Counted from the stretch's first letter, positions 7,450 through 15,908 are shown. The stretch: DNA of 17,828 bases from CAZMFZ01 sp046152935 (GCA_046152935.1 JBJXGB010000091.1:1-17828), one strand, 5' to 3'. A program made the numbers and translations. Notes: generated by a model from the sequence alone, not told the origin.

Positions 7450-8154
7450 ATGAAGAAAAATATAATTATTGCTCTTATTAGCTTTTCTACTTTAGCGCTA
7501 GCCCAAGAAAAAGAATTGAAATTTGGATTGAAAGCCTTTCCAGCCTTGGCTTGGAGCAGGGTAGAGCCAGAAGCTTGGACTGATGGAAATGGCATAAAAT
7601 ACAACTATGCTGCCAATCCTGCCCAGTTTAGAGGTGGCTTTGGCATTTATGCCGATTATTATTACAACGACAACGTGGCTTTCAATTTTGGGTTGAATTA
7701 TATTTTTAATAGTTCTGGCTACACCATTACGTCAAGCGACAATTCGATTGCCTCCGTTGAAGACAAAAGGGAATATTCGATTCAGTATGTACAATTGCCT
7801 TTGGCACTTAAATTGATAAGCAACGAAGTAGTAGATAATATCAAGATTTATTTTAGTGCCGGTTTAGCTCTAAATGTAACTTCAGGGGCAAATGTAGATG
7901 GAAAAAGCACCTATCAAGCCAATGGATCGGTAAATGTAACACGGTATACTTCAGAAATTAGCCTATTTGCACTCGATTTTATCACTTCTACTGGTGTAGA
8001 ATATGAATTGGACAATGGTATGAAATTGCTGCTAGGCGTTTCGTATATGCACGGTCTTTTCGATCTAAATACCAGAAGCGAAGATCGTTACAAAAAAAGT
8101 GGCTTTGCAGTGAGAAACAGCCTTTTTGCTTTGGATGTTGGTATTAAATTTTAG
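7450..8154 (+). CDS. Outer-membrane beta-barrel protein, PorT-like fold class
   Basis: The 234-residue protein has a signal peptide (MKKNIIIALISFSTLALA, likely cleaved before Q19) and then alternating amphipathic strands rich in Tyr, Phe and Asn, such as FGIYADYYYNDNVAFNFGLNYIF. It ends ALDVGIKF with a terminal phenylalanine, the usual beta-signal of outer-membrane barrels read by BamA. Its size suits an eight- to ten-stranded barrel of the class annotated as porin family or PorT family in Bacteroidota. I cannot assign it to PorT of the type IX secretion system in particular; this fold class is very common in the phylum. Its proximity to divergent gldB is suggestive but is not evidence of shared function. 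The ATG at 7450 is preferred to 7423 because of the signal peptide. Confidence 0.8.
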   Translation: MKKNIIIALISFSTLALAQEKELKFGLKAFPALAWSRVEPEAWTDGNGIKYNYAANPAQFRGGFGIYADYYYNDNVAFNFGLNYIFNSSGYTITSSDNSIASVEDKREYSIQYVQLPLALKLISNEVVDNIKIYFSAGLALNVTSGANVDGKSTYQANGSVNVTRYTSEISLFALDFITSTGVEYELDNGMKLLLGVSYMHGLFDLNTRSEDRYKKSGFAVRNSLFALDVGIKF

Positions 8155-8163
8155 TAGTTTTGA

Positions 8164-8194
8164 AACTTTCCAAGTATTGAAAGCTTGGAAAGTT
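8164..8194. repeat. Perfect palindrome, 11-bp arms and 9-base loop, between converging genes
   Basis: AACTTTCCAAG (8164-8174) and CTTGGAAAGTT (8184-8194) are exact reverse complements around TATTGAAAG. It lies just after the barrel gene stop and before the 3' end of the converging glycosyltransferase gene. No T-run follows on either side, so it is not a classical intrinsic terminator, though it may stop transcription or protect 3' ends. It resembles the element at 15814-15842. Confidence 0.75.
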
Positions 8195-8260
8195 CCGTTT
8201 CAAAACGCCTTGCATCAGATTTCATACCGATTAATCGTTCTTAGCGAGGATTTAAAGAAA

Positions 8261-9013
8261 TTACCCTATTGTTATTCCTTCGAAAATCGGATGCTTTATG
8301 CCCCATTTATGAAGTCGATATGTAATTGATACTCTCAAAACGCCTAGACCATACTTCGAACTTCTTTTAAAGTTGATCGAGCTTGCCTCTTTAAAATATT
8401 TTGTAGGGCAGGTAACTTCCCCTATTGAGTAGCCAGCCATTGTTATTTGTCCCAGCATTTCATTGTCAAACACAAAATCGTCATTATTCTTTTCCAAAGG
8501 CAATGTTTCAAGCACTTTTTTGCTAAAAGCTCGGTAGCCAGTATGGTATTCTGCCAGCTTTTGATTCATCATTATATTCTGAAATAATGTCAAAAAGCGG
8601 TTTGCGATGAATTTATAAATCGGCATTCCTCCTTTTAAGGCTCCTTTTCCAAGTATCCTTGAGCCCAACATTACCTCAAAAAGCCCTCTAGCGATCGGAT
8701 AAACCATGGCTTCGATCAAAAGGGGCGTATATTGGTAGTCTGGATGCAACATCACCACAATATCAGCACCAGATTCGAGAGCAGCTTTGTAACAAGTTTT
8801 CTGATTGCCACCATACCCCCGATTTTGCGGGTGTCTTATTACTTTATTTATGCCCAATTCCTTAGCCACTTGCGAAGTATGATCTCGCGAATGGTCATCG
8901 ACCAGAATCACTTCATCTACAATAGCAAATGGAATTTCATCATAAGTTTTTTTGAGTGTAATGGCCGCATTGTAGGCTGGCATTACGACTATTATCTTTT
9001 TGCCGTCAATCAT
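8261..9013 (-). CDS. Family 2 glycosyltransferase, DPM/DPG-synthase-like
   Basis: The 250-residue protein has the GT-A fold of family 2: VVMPAYNAAITL at the N-terminus, EVILVDDHSRDHT with D39 and D40 that bind the nucleotide sugar, and NRGYGGNQKTCY. The usual DxD-type metal site (D-A-D-G-Q in polyprenol-phosphate mannosyl/glucosyltransferases) reads HPDYQYTP here with D92 kept. EYHTGYRAFSK is the acceptor-side motif of the group. There is no C-terminal membrane segment, unlike undecaprenyl-phosphate transferases of the ArnC type, so it is a soluble or peripheral enzyme. The donor and acceptor are unknown. It lies 90 bp downstream of the EVE-domain gene on the same strand and could be cotranscribed. 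The start at 9013 fits the family N-terminus. Confidence 0.88.
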   Translation of the reverse strand: MIDGKKIIVVMPAYNAAITLKKTYDEIPFAIVDEVILVDDHSRDHTSQVAKELGINKVIRHPQNRGYGGNQKTCYKAALESGADIVVMLHPDYQYTPLLIEAMVYPIARGLFEVMLGSRILGKGALKGGMPIYKFIANRFLTLFQNIMMNQKLAEYHTGYRAFSKKVLETLPLEKNNDDFVFDNEMLGQITMAGYSIGEVTCPTKYFKEASSINFKRSSKYGLGVLRVSITYRLHKWGIKHPIFEGITIG

Positions 9014-9103
9014 CTGTACTATTTAAAAAAATAAATTTACGCTCTTGTTAGTTTAAGAAAAGACACGAAAATAAGGCATTATTTTCTATTTCACCAAAAT
9101 TTA

Positions 9104-9511
9104 CTAAACGCTCAATGCCAAAATGCGATCAAATTCTTCCTTTTTTAGCGGAATTACCGATAACCTACCATTTCTAACCAGCATTATTTGGCTTAACATG
9201 TCATCCTTCTTTATCGCTGAAAGTGTTACTGGCTTTTTGAGTTTTTCAACAGGCTCTACCTCCACTACCACCCAATTTTTGTCTTCTGTTGTGGGATCTT
9301 GGTAGCTTTCTTTGGTTATTTTTGCAATGCCAACCACTTCTTTGCCAATGTTACTGTGGTAAAACAAGGCTAAATCGCCTACTTTCATGGCTTTTAGGTT
9401 GTTTCTGGCTTGGTAATTTCGCACACCGTCCCAAATCCCCATTCCATCTTTTTGGAGTGTATCGTAACTGTACACATCTGGTTCCGATTTTAAAATCCAA
9501 TAGTTTGTCAT
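9104..9511 (-). CDS. EVE-domain protein (THYN1-like)
   Basis: The 135 residues form one EVE domain, a PUA-related fold. The conserved opening NYWILKSEPDVYSYDTL, the signature IWDGVRNYQARNNL and the following KVGDLALFYHS are all present. EVE domains bind modified bases in DNA or RNA, and some occur with restriction systems against modified phage DNA; the small stand-alone form is widespread in bacteria and eukaryotes (thymocyte nuclear protein 1). No methyltransferase or nuclease partner is next to it, so a defence role is not supported by context. The start at 9511 fits the family N-terminus. The gene is upstream of the glycosyltransferase on the same strand. Confidence 0.93.
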   Translation of the reverse strand: MTNYWILKSEPDVYSYDTLQKDGMGIWDGVRNYQARNNLKAMKVGDLALFYHSNIGKEVVGIAKITKESYQDPTTEDKNWVVVEVEPVEKLKKPVTLSAIKKDDMLSQIMLVRNGRLSVIPLKKEEFDRILALSV

Positions 9512-9719
9512 ATTTCTTTTTTTACTTCTTTTCTAGTAGCTGCTTGTCTTTTTTGCGTAGTTTCGTTCAAGTACAATGTTTGGAAAGTTATGCGTTTTTG
9601 ATGTGAGAGATAAAAAAATTATTTTGTTTTTTACATTTTTATTGGATAGAATTGAATTTATTTAAAACATTTTGAATCTCAACAAGTTACAGTGCTTTAT
9701 ATAATATTGTATTATACAA

Positions 9720-10163
9720 ATGGCAATCAGTGCGGTAGTAAAAAAACATTATTTTTTCGTAGTACTTAATGTTGTTTCGGTAGTTCTCCTTAATATTTGG
9801 ATTTTTAAAAGTTGCATGAAGGTAAACTCTAGCATTGGCTCCATCATCATGGATTTTTCCGCGCTGCTTACTTGTGTTTATTCGCTTGTAAGAGTGGCGC
9901 AAAGTATGAGTGGCGACTTCAAAATCATGGATATGGTCACTGTATATTATGCCTCCTTATTTTTTCTGTTTTCTTGGTTTTTAAAAGCTCTATATCTCAC
10001 TTGGGATTATCTTTGGGGAACCGAATATGATATTTTTAACCTTTCTGTTTCTGTCACAGTTTTTATTACGCTGCTGGTTAATTTTTATACAACTGAAAAG
10101 GTAAATATCGACAATCTTGAAAAAATCGAATCTTTTGATGATTACGACCATTCAAACAAGTAG
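9720..10163 (+). CDS. Hypothetical small membrane protein with four predicted TM segments
   Basis: I do not recognise this 147-residue protein. Hydrophobic stretches at about 10-30, 37-62, 70-95 and 103-126 suggest four membrane helices. The N-terminus is short with two lysines (VKKHYFF) and the tail is acidic (ESFDDYDHSNK). The second helix carries a possible charged break (SLVRVAQS). The 208 bp before it are AT-rich; TAATATTG at 9702-9709 is a one-mismatch -7 box, but would leave almost no leader. It is flanked on both sides by genes on the opposite strand, so it is a solitary gene. Composition resembles real membrane proteins rather than a chance frame, and no competing gene overlaps it. 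Confidence 0.7.
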   Translation: MAISAVVKKHYFFVVLNVVSVVLLNIWIFKSCMKVNSSIGSIIMDFSALLTCVYSLVRVAQSMSGDFKIMDMVTVYYASLFFLFSWFLKALYLTWDYLWGTEYDIFNLSVSVTVFITLLVNFYTTEKVNIDNLEKIESFDDYDHSNK

Positions 10164-10188
10164 CAGAATTCAGATACCATAATCCTCG

Positions 10189-10998
10189 TCAATTATTTAG
10201 CGGACTATCTTTTTCCCTCGCAAAATGATTAAAAACCATTTTGTCCATCAATTTAGGAAATAGCTTGTTCATTAATACAGTAAGTTTCCCTTGAGTTGTG
10301 AGCACTAAATCCCTATCTCTTCTTAATACCGATTTGTAAATATGGTTCGCCACCTCCTGTGCACTCATAATGTTTTTTTCATCTAATGGCGACTCTCCTT
10401 GCTGATTGCCATTGGCCGACAAAGCCACATTTCTGATATTAGACGATGTAAAACCTGGGCAAGCCACTAAGATATGAACACCCTTTTTCATCAATTCTGT
10501 TCTCAACGATTCTAAAAAGCCTTGCATGGCAAATTTTGATGCCGAATAGCCAGAACGGGCTGGCAACCCCCGAAAACCAGCAATCGAAGAGATGCCAACA
10601 ATCGAGCCTTTGCTTTCTAGCAAATAAGGCAAAGCGTATTTGCAGGCATAGACTGTGCCCCAAAAATTTGTATCCATCAATCTTCGAAGAACATCAAGAT
10701 CTACATCTGCAAACATTGCTCGCATCGATATACCAGCATTGCATATCAGTACGTCTATTTTCCCGTATTCTTGGTAGGCTCGTTTTATTAATATCCCATT
10801 GTCGATCTCACTTGCCGAATCTGCTGTCACGCCTGTGATTATGATGTTTTTAGCCTTCAATTCCCTCTCAACTTCCATCAATTTTTGCATATTTCTACCC
10901 GAAATCAGAATTTTTGCTCCCTCGGACCCAAATTTTTCAGCTAGCGCCTTTCCAATACCCGATGAACCGCCAGTAATCACTACAACTTTATCACGCAT
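10189..10998 (-). CDS. Short-chain dehydrogenase/reductase (SDR), classical type
   Basis: The 269-residue protein is a classical SDR that uses NAD(P)H in the cytoplasm. Seen are the cofactor glycine motif TGGSSGIG (9-16), CNAGI with N87-A88-G89, the structural N111, the catalytic serine in ISSIAG (S138), and YSASK with Y151 and K155. PGFTSSNIR after the active site is typical of the DHRS7-like group that acts on lipids, sterols or carbonyl compounds. R35 after the second strand (SGRN) suggests NADPH preference (inference). The C-terminal 60 residues (VLMNKLFPKLMDKMVF) are amphipathic and may touch a membrane or close the active site. The substrate is unknown. The stop lies 25 bp from the converging membrane protein gene. 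Confidence 0.92.
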   Translation of the reverse strand: MRDKVVVITGGSSGIGKALAEKFGSEGAKILISGRNMQKLMEVERELKAKNIIITGVTADSASEIDNGILIKRAYQEYGKIDVLICNAGISMRAMFADVDLDVLRRLMDTNFWGTVYACKYALPYLLESKGSIVGISSIAGFRGLPARSGYSASKFAMQGFLESLRTELMKKGVHILVACPGFTSSNIRNVALSANGNQQGESPLDEKNIMSAQEVANHIYKSVLRRDRDLVLTTQGKLTVLMNKLFPKLMDKMVFNHFAREKDSPLNN

Positions 10999-11172
10999 CG
11001 AAATTTAATTTATTAAAGAATTATTTTAATTTTTTATATATTTATATTCGCCCAAATAAATAATTATTCACAAGTCTTTTAAATATTCTTTCGATCGATA
11101 CAAAAAAATCACATTTTTGTTCATCCGCTAAAGTACTAAAATTTTTATCCCTCTAGTTCAAATGTTTTGCAA

Positions 11173-12345
11173 ATGAATATACTGCTTTTTGACGATATCA
11201 ATATAAAAAAGGCATTGCTGCCATTCACTTTTACACGACCAGTTTGTGAAATAAGGGTAGGAATCAACACCATTGCTGAAAAATGGCGAAATATTTCATC
11301 AAATCATAAAATTTCATACCTCACCGAGCCTTATTTGGCACAAAAATACAGGTTTGTAAAATCTGATATAAATTATTTGGTCAATGGAAGCCTTTTTCCA
11401 GATGCTAATTTGATTGAAGCCATTTCTAAACTCTCTTTGGGAGAAGGCTTAGTAAAGCATGGGGTTCTTTTGGCGGTTTGCATAGATTTTATTCCATTTC
11501 TCGAAGGGCTTGACACCATTCCGAGTATTTTACAAATGATTGATTACGAACAAGATATTACTATTCTGAGAAACCAATGGGATATTTTTACAATGAACGG
11601 TTCTCAAATAAAGGTCGATTTTGAATTCATAAGCAAAAGAACTTCGCAGCAAATAAGCGACAAACATACAATAGTTTATAACCCAGAAAATATTTTTATT
11701 GAAGAAGGTGCAAAAATCAAAGCAGCTGTACTGAATGCGGAATCTGGCCCCATTTATATTGGCAAAAATGCGGAAATCCAAGAAGGCAGTATTGTGAGAG
11801 GTCCTTTTGCACTTTGCGAAGGAGCCGTAATAAATATGGGTTCTAAAATGAGAGGCGACACCACCATTGGCCCTTACTCAAAAGTGGGTGGCGAAATAAA
11901 CAATTCTGTTATTTTGGGCTATTCAAATAAAGCACACGATGGCTTTTTGGGCAATTCGGTCATTGGCGAGTGGTGCAATCTAGGAGCTGACACCAATACC
12001 TCTAATCTTAAAAACAATTATTCAAATATTAAAGTCTGGAACTATCATGAAAATGACTATGTAGACTCTGGTCGCCAATTTTGTGGGCTGATGATGGGCG
12101 ATCACTCTAAAACGGGTATCAACTCTATGTTTAACACGGGCACTGTGGTGGGCGTAAATGCCAATATTTTCGGTGGCGGCTATCCACCAAAGTACATACC
12201 TTCGTATGCATGGGGCGGAAGCGAAGGTTTTCAAAAATTTGACTTCGATAAAGCAATGCAAGTGGCTGCGAAAGTGATGGAACGTAGAAACGTGATGATG
12301 GAAAATGAAGATTATGAAATACTTCGATACATTTATAATTCTTAA
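11173..12345 (+). CDS. Bacteroidota-type GlmU-like sugar nucleotidyltransferase/acetyltransferase
   Basis: The 390-residue product fits the alternative GlmU family of Bacteroidota, thought to combine glucosamine-1-phosphate acetylation with UDP-GlcNAc pyrophosphorylation for cell-wall and lipopolysaccharide precursors. The N-terminus (NILLFDD, then LPFTFTRPVCEIRVGI) replaces the usual G-x-G-T-R-M loop of standard GlmU, as is normal for this family. From about residue 175 there is a left-handed beta-helix with hexapeptide repeats (IYIGKNAEIQEGSIVRGP, and so on), and KAHDGFLGNSVIGEWCNLGAD holds the histidine (about H255) in the place of the acetyltransferase base. The frame is open from a TTG at 11167, but ATG at 11173 gives the family's usual MNILLFDD start. 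It is divergent from the SDR gene across about 170 bp of AT-rich DNA. Confidence 0.88.
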   Translation: MNILLFDDINIKKALLPFTFTRPVCEIRVGINTIAEKWRNISSNHKISYLTEPYLAQKYRFVKSDINYLVNGSLFPDANLIEAISKLSLGEGLVKHGVLLAVCIDFIPFLEGLDTIPSILQMIDYEQDITILRNQWDIFTMNGSQIKVDFEFISKRTSQQISDKHTIVYNPENIFIEEGAKIKAAVLNAESGPIYIGKNAEIQEGSIVRGPFALCEGAVINMGSKMRGDTTIGPYSKVGGEINNSVILGYSNKAHDGFLGNSVIGEWCNLGADTNTSNLKNNYSNIKVWNYHENDYVDSGRQFCGLMMGDHSKTGINSMFNTGTVVGVNANIFGGGYPPKYIPSYAWGGSEGFQKFDFDKAMQVAAKVMERRNVMMENEDYEILRYIYNS

Positions 12346-12404
12346 AGTTTCTCGAATAATAGTGCTCTCCCATCACGAATAGTATGAAAACTGTTGCATC
12401 ACAG

Positions 12405-12638
12405 CTATTTTATGATTTCATAGTCGATATACTCGCCATCTTTATTGCCCGAATTAAACTTTTTGGCCTTTACTTTGCCACTATTGTTATCAGTATTTGG
12501 TGCTGAATATTGATTTTGATTGAAATTGCCAGTTGCTTGCTTTTGAGCCATGCCTATGAAAGCATATTTCAACAAAAACTTGAAAAGCCTTGAAAAAAGA
12601 AACACAACCAGCACCAAAATAATGATAAATTTAAACAT
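12405..12638 (-). CDS. DUF4834-like small membrane-anchored protein
   Basis: This 77-residue protein begins with one hydrophobic helix (FIIILVLVVFLFSRLFKFLL, 4-23), followed by a short basic/glutamine-rich linker (QKQATGNFNQNQY) and an acidic end (GEYIDYEIIK). The same order, with a final G-E-Y-x-D-Y-E motif, is the pattern of DUF4834 proteins, which are confined to Bacteroidota and have no known function. It probably sits in the inner membrane with the tail in the cytoplasm. It converges with the GlmU-like gene (59 bp apart) and diverges from the AsmA-like gene across 191 bp. Confidence 0.75.
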   Translation of the reverse strand: MFKFIIILVLVVFLFSRLFKFLLKYAFIGMAQKQATGNFNQNQYSAPNTDNNSGKVKAKKFNSGNKDGEYIDYEIIK

Positions 12639-12775
12639 CTAAACAAATCTGTTTTTAAAATAACTTGAATTGCAAATTTACAAAATTCCAACTGAAAGTC
12701 TCGACAATAATTTTACGATTTTCATTGTTAGAGATGTAATTATTAGATTCAGCATTCGTTATGATTTATTATTTT

Positions 12776-12783
12776 TATCTTTG
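12776..12783 (+). promoter_or_regulatory. Putative -7 box of the AsmA-like gene
   Basis: TATCTTTG is an exact TAnnTTTG match 46 bp before the ATG, giving a leader of about 40 nt. The -33 region shows only TTCG at 12755-12758 (17-base spacing), so the upstream element is weak. Confidence 0.5.
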
Positions 12784-12829
12784 AAAAAGTAAATAAGCAA
12801 TCAAACCTCCATAAACTTCCCACATCAAA

Positions 12830-15784
12830 ATGAAAAAATTACTTATTACCGCTGCCATTGTAGTTGGCATCATTTTTCTACTACTTTTCGCCCTTCCTTT
12901 TTTATTCAAAGACAAAATAAAAGCAGTGGTAGATGAGCAAATTAACAACAATGTAAATGCAACTGTATTTTACAATGCCGATAAATTTGGACTTTCGTTT
13001 TTCAAACAATTTCCTGCCCTCACGGCCACTCTGGGAGAATTTGGCGTGGTGGGTTTTGAGCCTTTTGAAGGCGACACACTACTATATATGAAAGAATTTA
13101 ATGTGAGTGTGGATGTTTTTAGCTTGATAGGTGGCAAGCAGATGAAAATTAAAAGCATTTTGCTCGACAAGCCCAATATAAATGTGATCGTATTGCCAAA
13201 CGGAATGGCCAATTACAACATTGCAAAACCATCGACTGATACGCCCCAAGCCACGCCAAACGAAGAGCCTACCAAATTTTCAATTGGCATTGAAAAATGG
13301 GAAATTTTGAACGGAAATGTAATCTATGACGACCGCCAAAGCCCTATGTATGCCCAAATAATCGGGCTAAACCACAAAGGCAAAGGCGATTTTACCCAAG
13401 ACATATTTGACCTCGATACCAAAACTACAGTCGATTCACTCACCTATTCGATGGATACCGTCACCTATCTGAAAAATCACCAGTTTGATGCAAAGCTTGT
13501 TTTGAATATAGATAATGCCAATTCAAAATACACTTTTAAAGACAACTTGTTCAAAATCAACGACTTTGGCTTGGCTATCGATGGTTTTGTGCAGATGAAT
13601 AAAGACAGTTCGATTGCTATGGATATGGCATTTAAAACCAAAGAAACAGCTTTTAGTAGTGTATTGTCGTTGATTCCGGCCATTTACATGAAAGATTTCA
13701 AAACACTAAAAACTTCTGGTCAGTTTGCGTTTGATGCTTATGCAAAAGGGACGTACAAAGGCACAAAATACCCTGGTTTTGGCTTAAATCTGAATATTAA
13801 AGATGGTTTTGTGCAATACCCATCCTTGCCTTCGGCCGTTAAAAATATCAGTCTTGTTTTGAATGTAGATGATAAATCGGGCAATCTTGATAGCCTTGTT
13901 GTTGATTTAAAACAAATGCACGTTGAAATGGGCTCCAATCCGTTTGATGCCAAACTTTACCTAAAAGGCTTGAATAAAAAATATTTTGAAGCCAACCTCA
14001 AGGGCATCTTAAACCTTGCAGAACTTACACAATTGTACCCAATGAAAGGCATGGAATTAAAAGGATTGTTTAACATAAATGCCTCAGCCAAAGGATTTTA
14101 CGATCCAGCCTTGAAGAAAATGCCAAATATTTCGGCTACGATGGGCTTGAAAGATGGCTACGTGAAAACCGACAATGTACCAGCGCCCATCGAGCAAATA
14201 AACTTGACAGCCTCTGTTGAGAATACTACAGGGATGATGGAAGACATGAAAGCCAACCTTAGTGCCTTTCAAATGGTGTTTGATGGCGAGCCATTAGAAG
14301 CGCGTGCTACAGTAGAAGATTTCACAGATTACACCTACTCTGCTTTTATGAAGGGAAAGTTGAATATGGAAAAACTGACCAAATTGTATCCGTTAGATGG
14401 GATGGAAATCAAAGGATTTATCGATACGGAAATAGATACTAAAGGGAAAATGTCGCTACTAACAGCCAAGAAATACGATGAGCTGCAAACTTCGGGCAAA
14501 ATGAACTTTACCAACTTCTCTTTCAAAAGCAAATCATTCACACAAGGCATAGTAATGACAGATGCGAGCATGATTTTCGACCCAAAAAAAATCAATATAC
14601 CCGTTTTAAAAGGATTTTTGGGTAAGAGCGATATAGATATGACAGGTACTTTTTCCAATTACATGGGCTATGTATTTAAAAATGAGACGATTGTAGGCAA
14701 AATGACATTTAACTCAAATGATTTTGATGTAAATGAATGGATGGGAAGCTCCGATACCACCAAAAAGGTTGAGAAACAAAAAGATGAAAAACAAGCCGTA
14801 GCCGCCATTCCCAAAAATCTTGATATTTCAATGGTTTGCAAAATGAAAAAAGTACTTTACAGCACTTACGACATGAGCAATATGAGTGGAATAGTAACTA
14901 TGAAAGATGGCGTTTTTGCTCTCAACAATGGTTTTTTCAATATGATAGATGCCGATTTCAAAACCAATATGAAATACGACACAAGAGATTTGCAACACCC
15001 GCTTTATGGTTTTGACCTCGATATTAAAAATCTAGAAATCAAAAAAGCATACGATAAATTTGAAATGGTAAAAAAACTAGCTTCTATTGCCAAAGATGTA
15101 GATGGAAAATTGGCTACCACATTTAATATTTATGGGGAATTGGGGCAAGATTATTCTCCCCTGTACCCAACTACCAACGGAAAAGGACAAATATTTATTG
15201 CTGATGCGGTGGTAAAAAATATCAGCTACATAGCAGAAGCCAAAAAAGCCACAAAGCTTGACATTCCAGAAGAATTTAGGCTACAAAACACCAAAATCGA
15301 GGCTGAAATTATCAGCGGACGGGTATTTTTTAAACCATTTGATGTAAAAGCAGGTAGCACAAAAATGAATATTAGCGGAAGCCAAGGCTTGGATCAGACT
15401 GTAGATTATTTATTAAAAACCTCGATTCCAGCCAGTGGCATAGGGCAAGCAGCTAGTGGAGCCTTGGCTTCTATTTTTGGCAAAGCTTTGCCAACGGTAA
15501 GCAGCTTCAGGGTAGATATGAGTGTAAAAGGTACATCAGCATCGCCTAAAGTCTCTATTTTGAGCATAGTACCCGAAGGCTCTGATGGTGGAAATGCAAC
15601 TAAACCATTGATAGATGAATTAAAACACCAAGCTGAGGAAAAATTGAGAGCCGAAGGCGAAAGATTGGCAAAAGAAGCTCTAGAACGTGCAGCCCAAGAA
15701 GCAGCCAAACGCGGGGCTGAAGATGCAGCCAGAAGAGCTCTTGAAGAAGCAAAAAAGAAACTGCCCAATATTAAGTTTCCGTAA
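12830..15784 (+). CDS. AsmA-like envelope protein, 984 residues
   Basis: The protein has an N-terminal membrane helix (LLITAAIVVGIIFLLLFALPF, shown in part) with the bulk in the periplasm. AsmA-like proteins form long beta-groove structures that are thought to carry phospholipids between membranes and affect outer-membrane assembly. The AsmA pattern is seen in KQFPALTATLGEF near 60-70 and in the C-terminal domain (about 770-900), where GKGQIFIADAVVKNISYI and PFDVKAGSTKMNISGSQGL occur. A unit repeats with a period of 117: LNLAELTQLYPMKGMELKG (394-412) and LNMEKLTKLYPLDGMEIKG (511-529). The last 55 residues form a charged, alanine-rich helix (EKLRAEGERLAKEALERAAQ). No SRPBCC or other domain is seen. 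It is probably transcribed alone; the antitoxin gene follows on the same strand after a palindrome-bearing gap. Confidence 0.88.
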   Translation: MKKLLITAAIVVGIIFLLLFALPFLFKDKIKAVVDEQINNNVNATVFYNADKFGLSFFKQFPALTATLGEFGVVGFEPFEGDTLLYMKEFNVSVDVFSLIGGKQMKIKSILLDKPNINVIVLPNGMANYNIAKPSTDTPQATPNEEPTKFSIGIEKWEILNGNVIYDDRQSPMYAQIIGLNHKGKGDFTQDIFDLDTKTTVDSLTYSMDTVTYLKNHQFDAKLVLNIDNANSKYTFKDNLFKINDFGLAIDGFVQMNKDSSIAMDMAFKTKETAFSSVLSLIPAIYMKDFKTLKTSGQFAFDAYAKGTYKGTKYPGFGLNLNIKDGFVQYPSLPSAVKNISLVLNVDDKSGNLDSLVVDLKQMHVEMGSNPFDAKLYLKGLNKKYFEANLKGILNLAELTQLYPMKGMELKGLFNINASAKGFYDPALKKMPNISATMGLKDGYVKTDNVPAPIEQINLTASVENTTGMMEDMKANLSAFQMVFDGEPLEARATVEDFTDYTYSAFMKGKLNMEKLTKLYPLDGMEIKGFIDTEIDTKGKMSLLTAKKYDELQTSGKMNFTNFSFKSKSFTQGIVMTDASMIFDPKKINIPVLKGFLGKSDIDMTGTFSNYMGYVFKNETIVGKMTFNSNDFDVNEWMGSSDTTKKVEKQKDEKQAVAAIPKNLDISMVCKMKKVLYSTYDMSNMSGIVTMKDGVFALNNGFFNMIDADFKTNMKYDTRDLQHPLYGFDLDIKNLEIKKAYDKFEMVKKLASIAKDVDGKLATTFNIYGELGQDYSPLYPTTNGKGQIFIADAVVKNISYIAEAKKATKLDIPEEFRLQNTKIEAEIISGRVFFKPFDVKAGSTKMNISGSQGLDQTVDYLLKTSIPASGIGQAASGALASIFGKALPTVSSFRVDMSVKGTSASPKVSILSIVPEGSDGGNATKPLIDELKHQAEEKLRAEGERLAKEALERAAQEAAKRGAEDAARRALEEAKKKLPNIKFP

Positions 15785-15790
15785 ATTATC

Positions 15791-15803
15791 AACATGACAT
15801 GTT
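15791..15803. promoter_or_regulatory. Perfect 13-bp palindrome, candidate antitoxin operator
   Basis: AACATG and CATGTT are reverse complements around a single A. It lies 7 bp after the AsmA-like stop and about 105 bp before the antitoxin ATG. Type II antitoxins usually bind such sites to repress their own operon, but the distance is large and no promoter overlap is shown. Confidence 0.3.
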
Positions 15804-15813
15804 GAGCTGGCAT

Positions 15814-15842
15814 ACCTTCAAGGGTTTAGAAACTTTGGAGGT
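15814..15842. repeat. Imperfect palindrome, 10-bp arms with two G-T pairs and a 9-base loop
   Basis: ACCTTCAAGG (15814-15823) pairs with CTTTGGAGGT (15833-15842), with wobble pairs at two places, around GTTTAGAAA. Loop length and general sequence match the element at 8164-8194. It follows the AsmA-like gene. No T-run follows closely, although TTTTTTT occurs at 15854-15860. Confidence 0.55.
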
Positions 15843-15908
15843 TGGTTCGCCAGTTTTTTTGTAAACTAATGCTTGTCTTTGCAGAACACTTTTGTTTCAA
15901 ATTCCTTT

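Noticed and set aside
7410..7604. N-terminal extension of gldB by 65 residues
   Set aside because: It lies antisense to the start of the beta-barrel gene and would bury a clear lipoprotein signal peptide.
8126..8329. 67-codon plus-strand open frame after the beta-barrel gene
   Set aside because: It begins inside the barrel gene in another frame, crosses the palindrome and runs antisense into the glycosyltransferase; no coding signs.
11167..11172. TTG start for the GlmU-like gene
   Set aside because: The ATG six bases later gives the family's usual N-terminus.
15406..15813. 135-codon open frame on the minus strand
   Set aside because: It is antisense to the C-terminus of the AsmA-like protein; its Ala/Ser-rich composition comes from the repeated Lys/Glu/Ala codons on the other strand.
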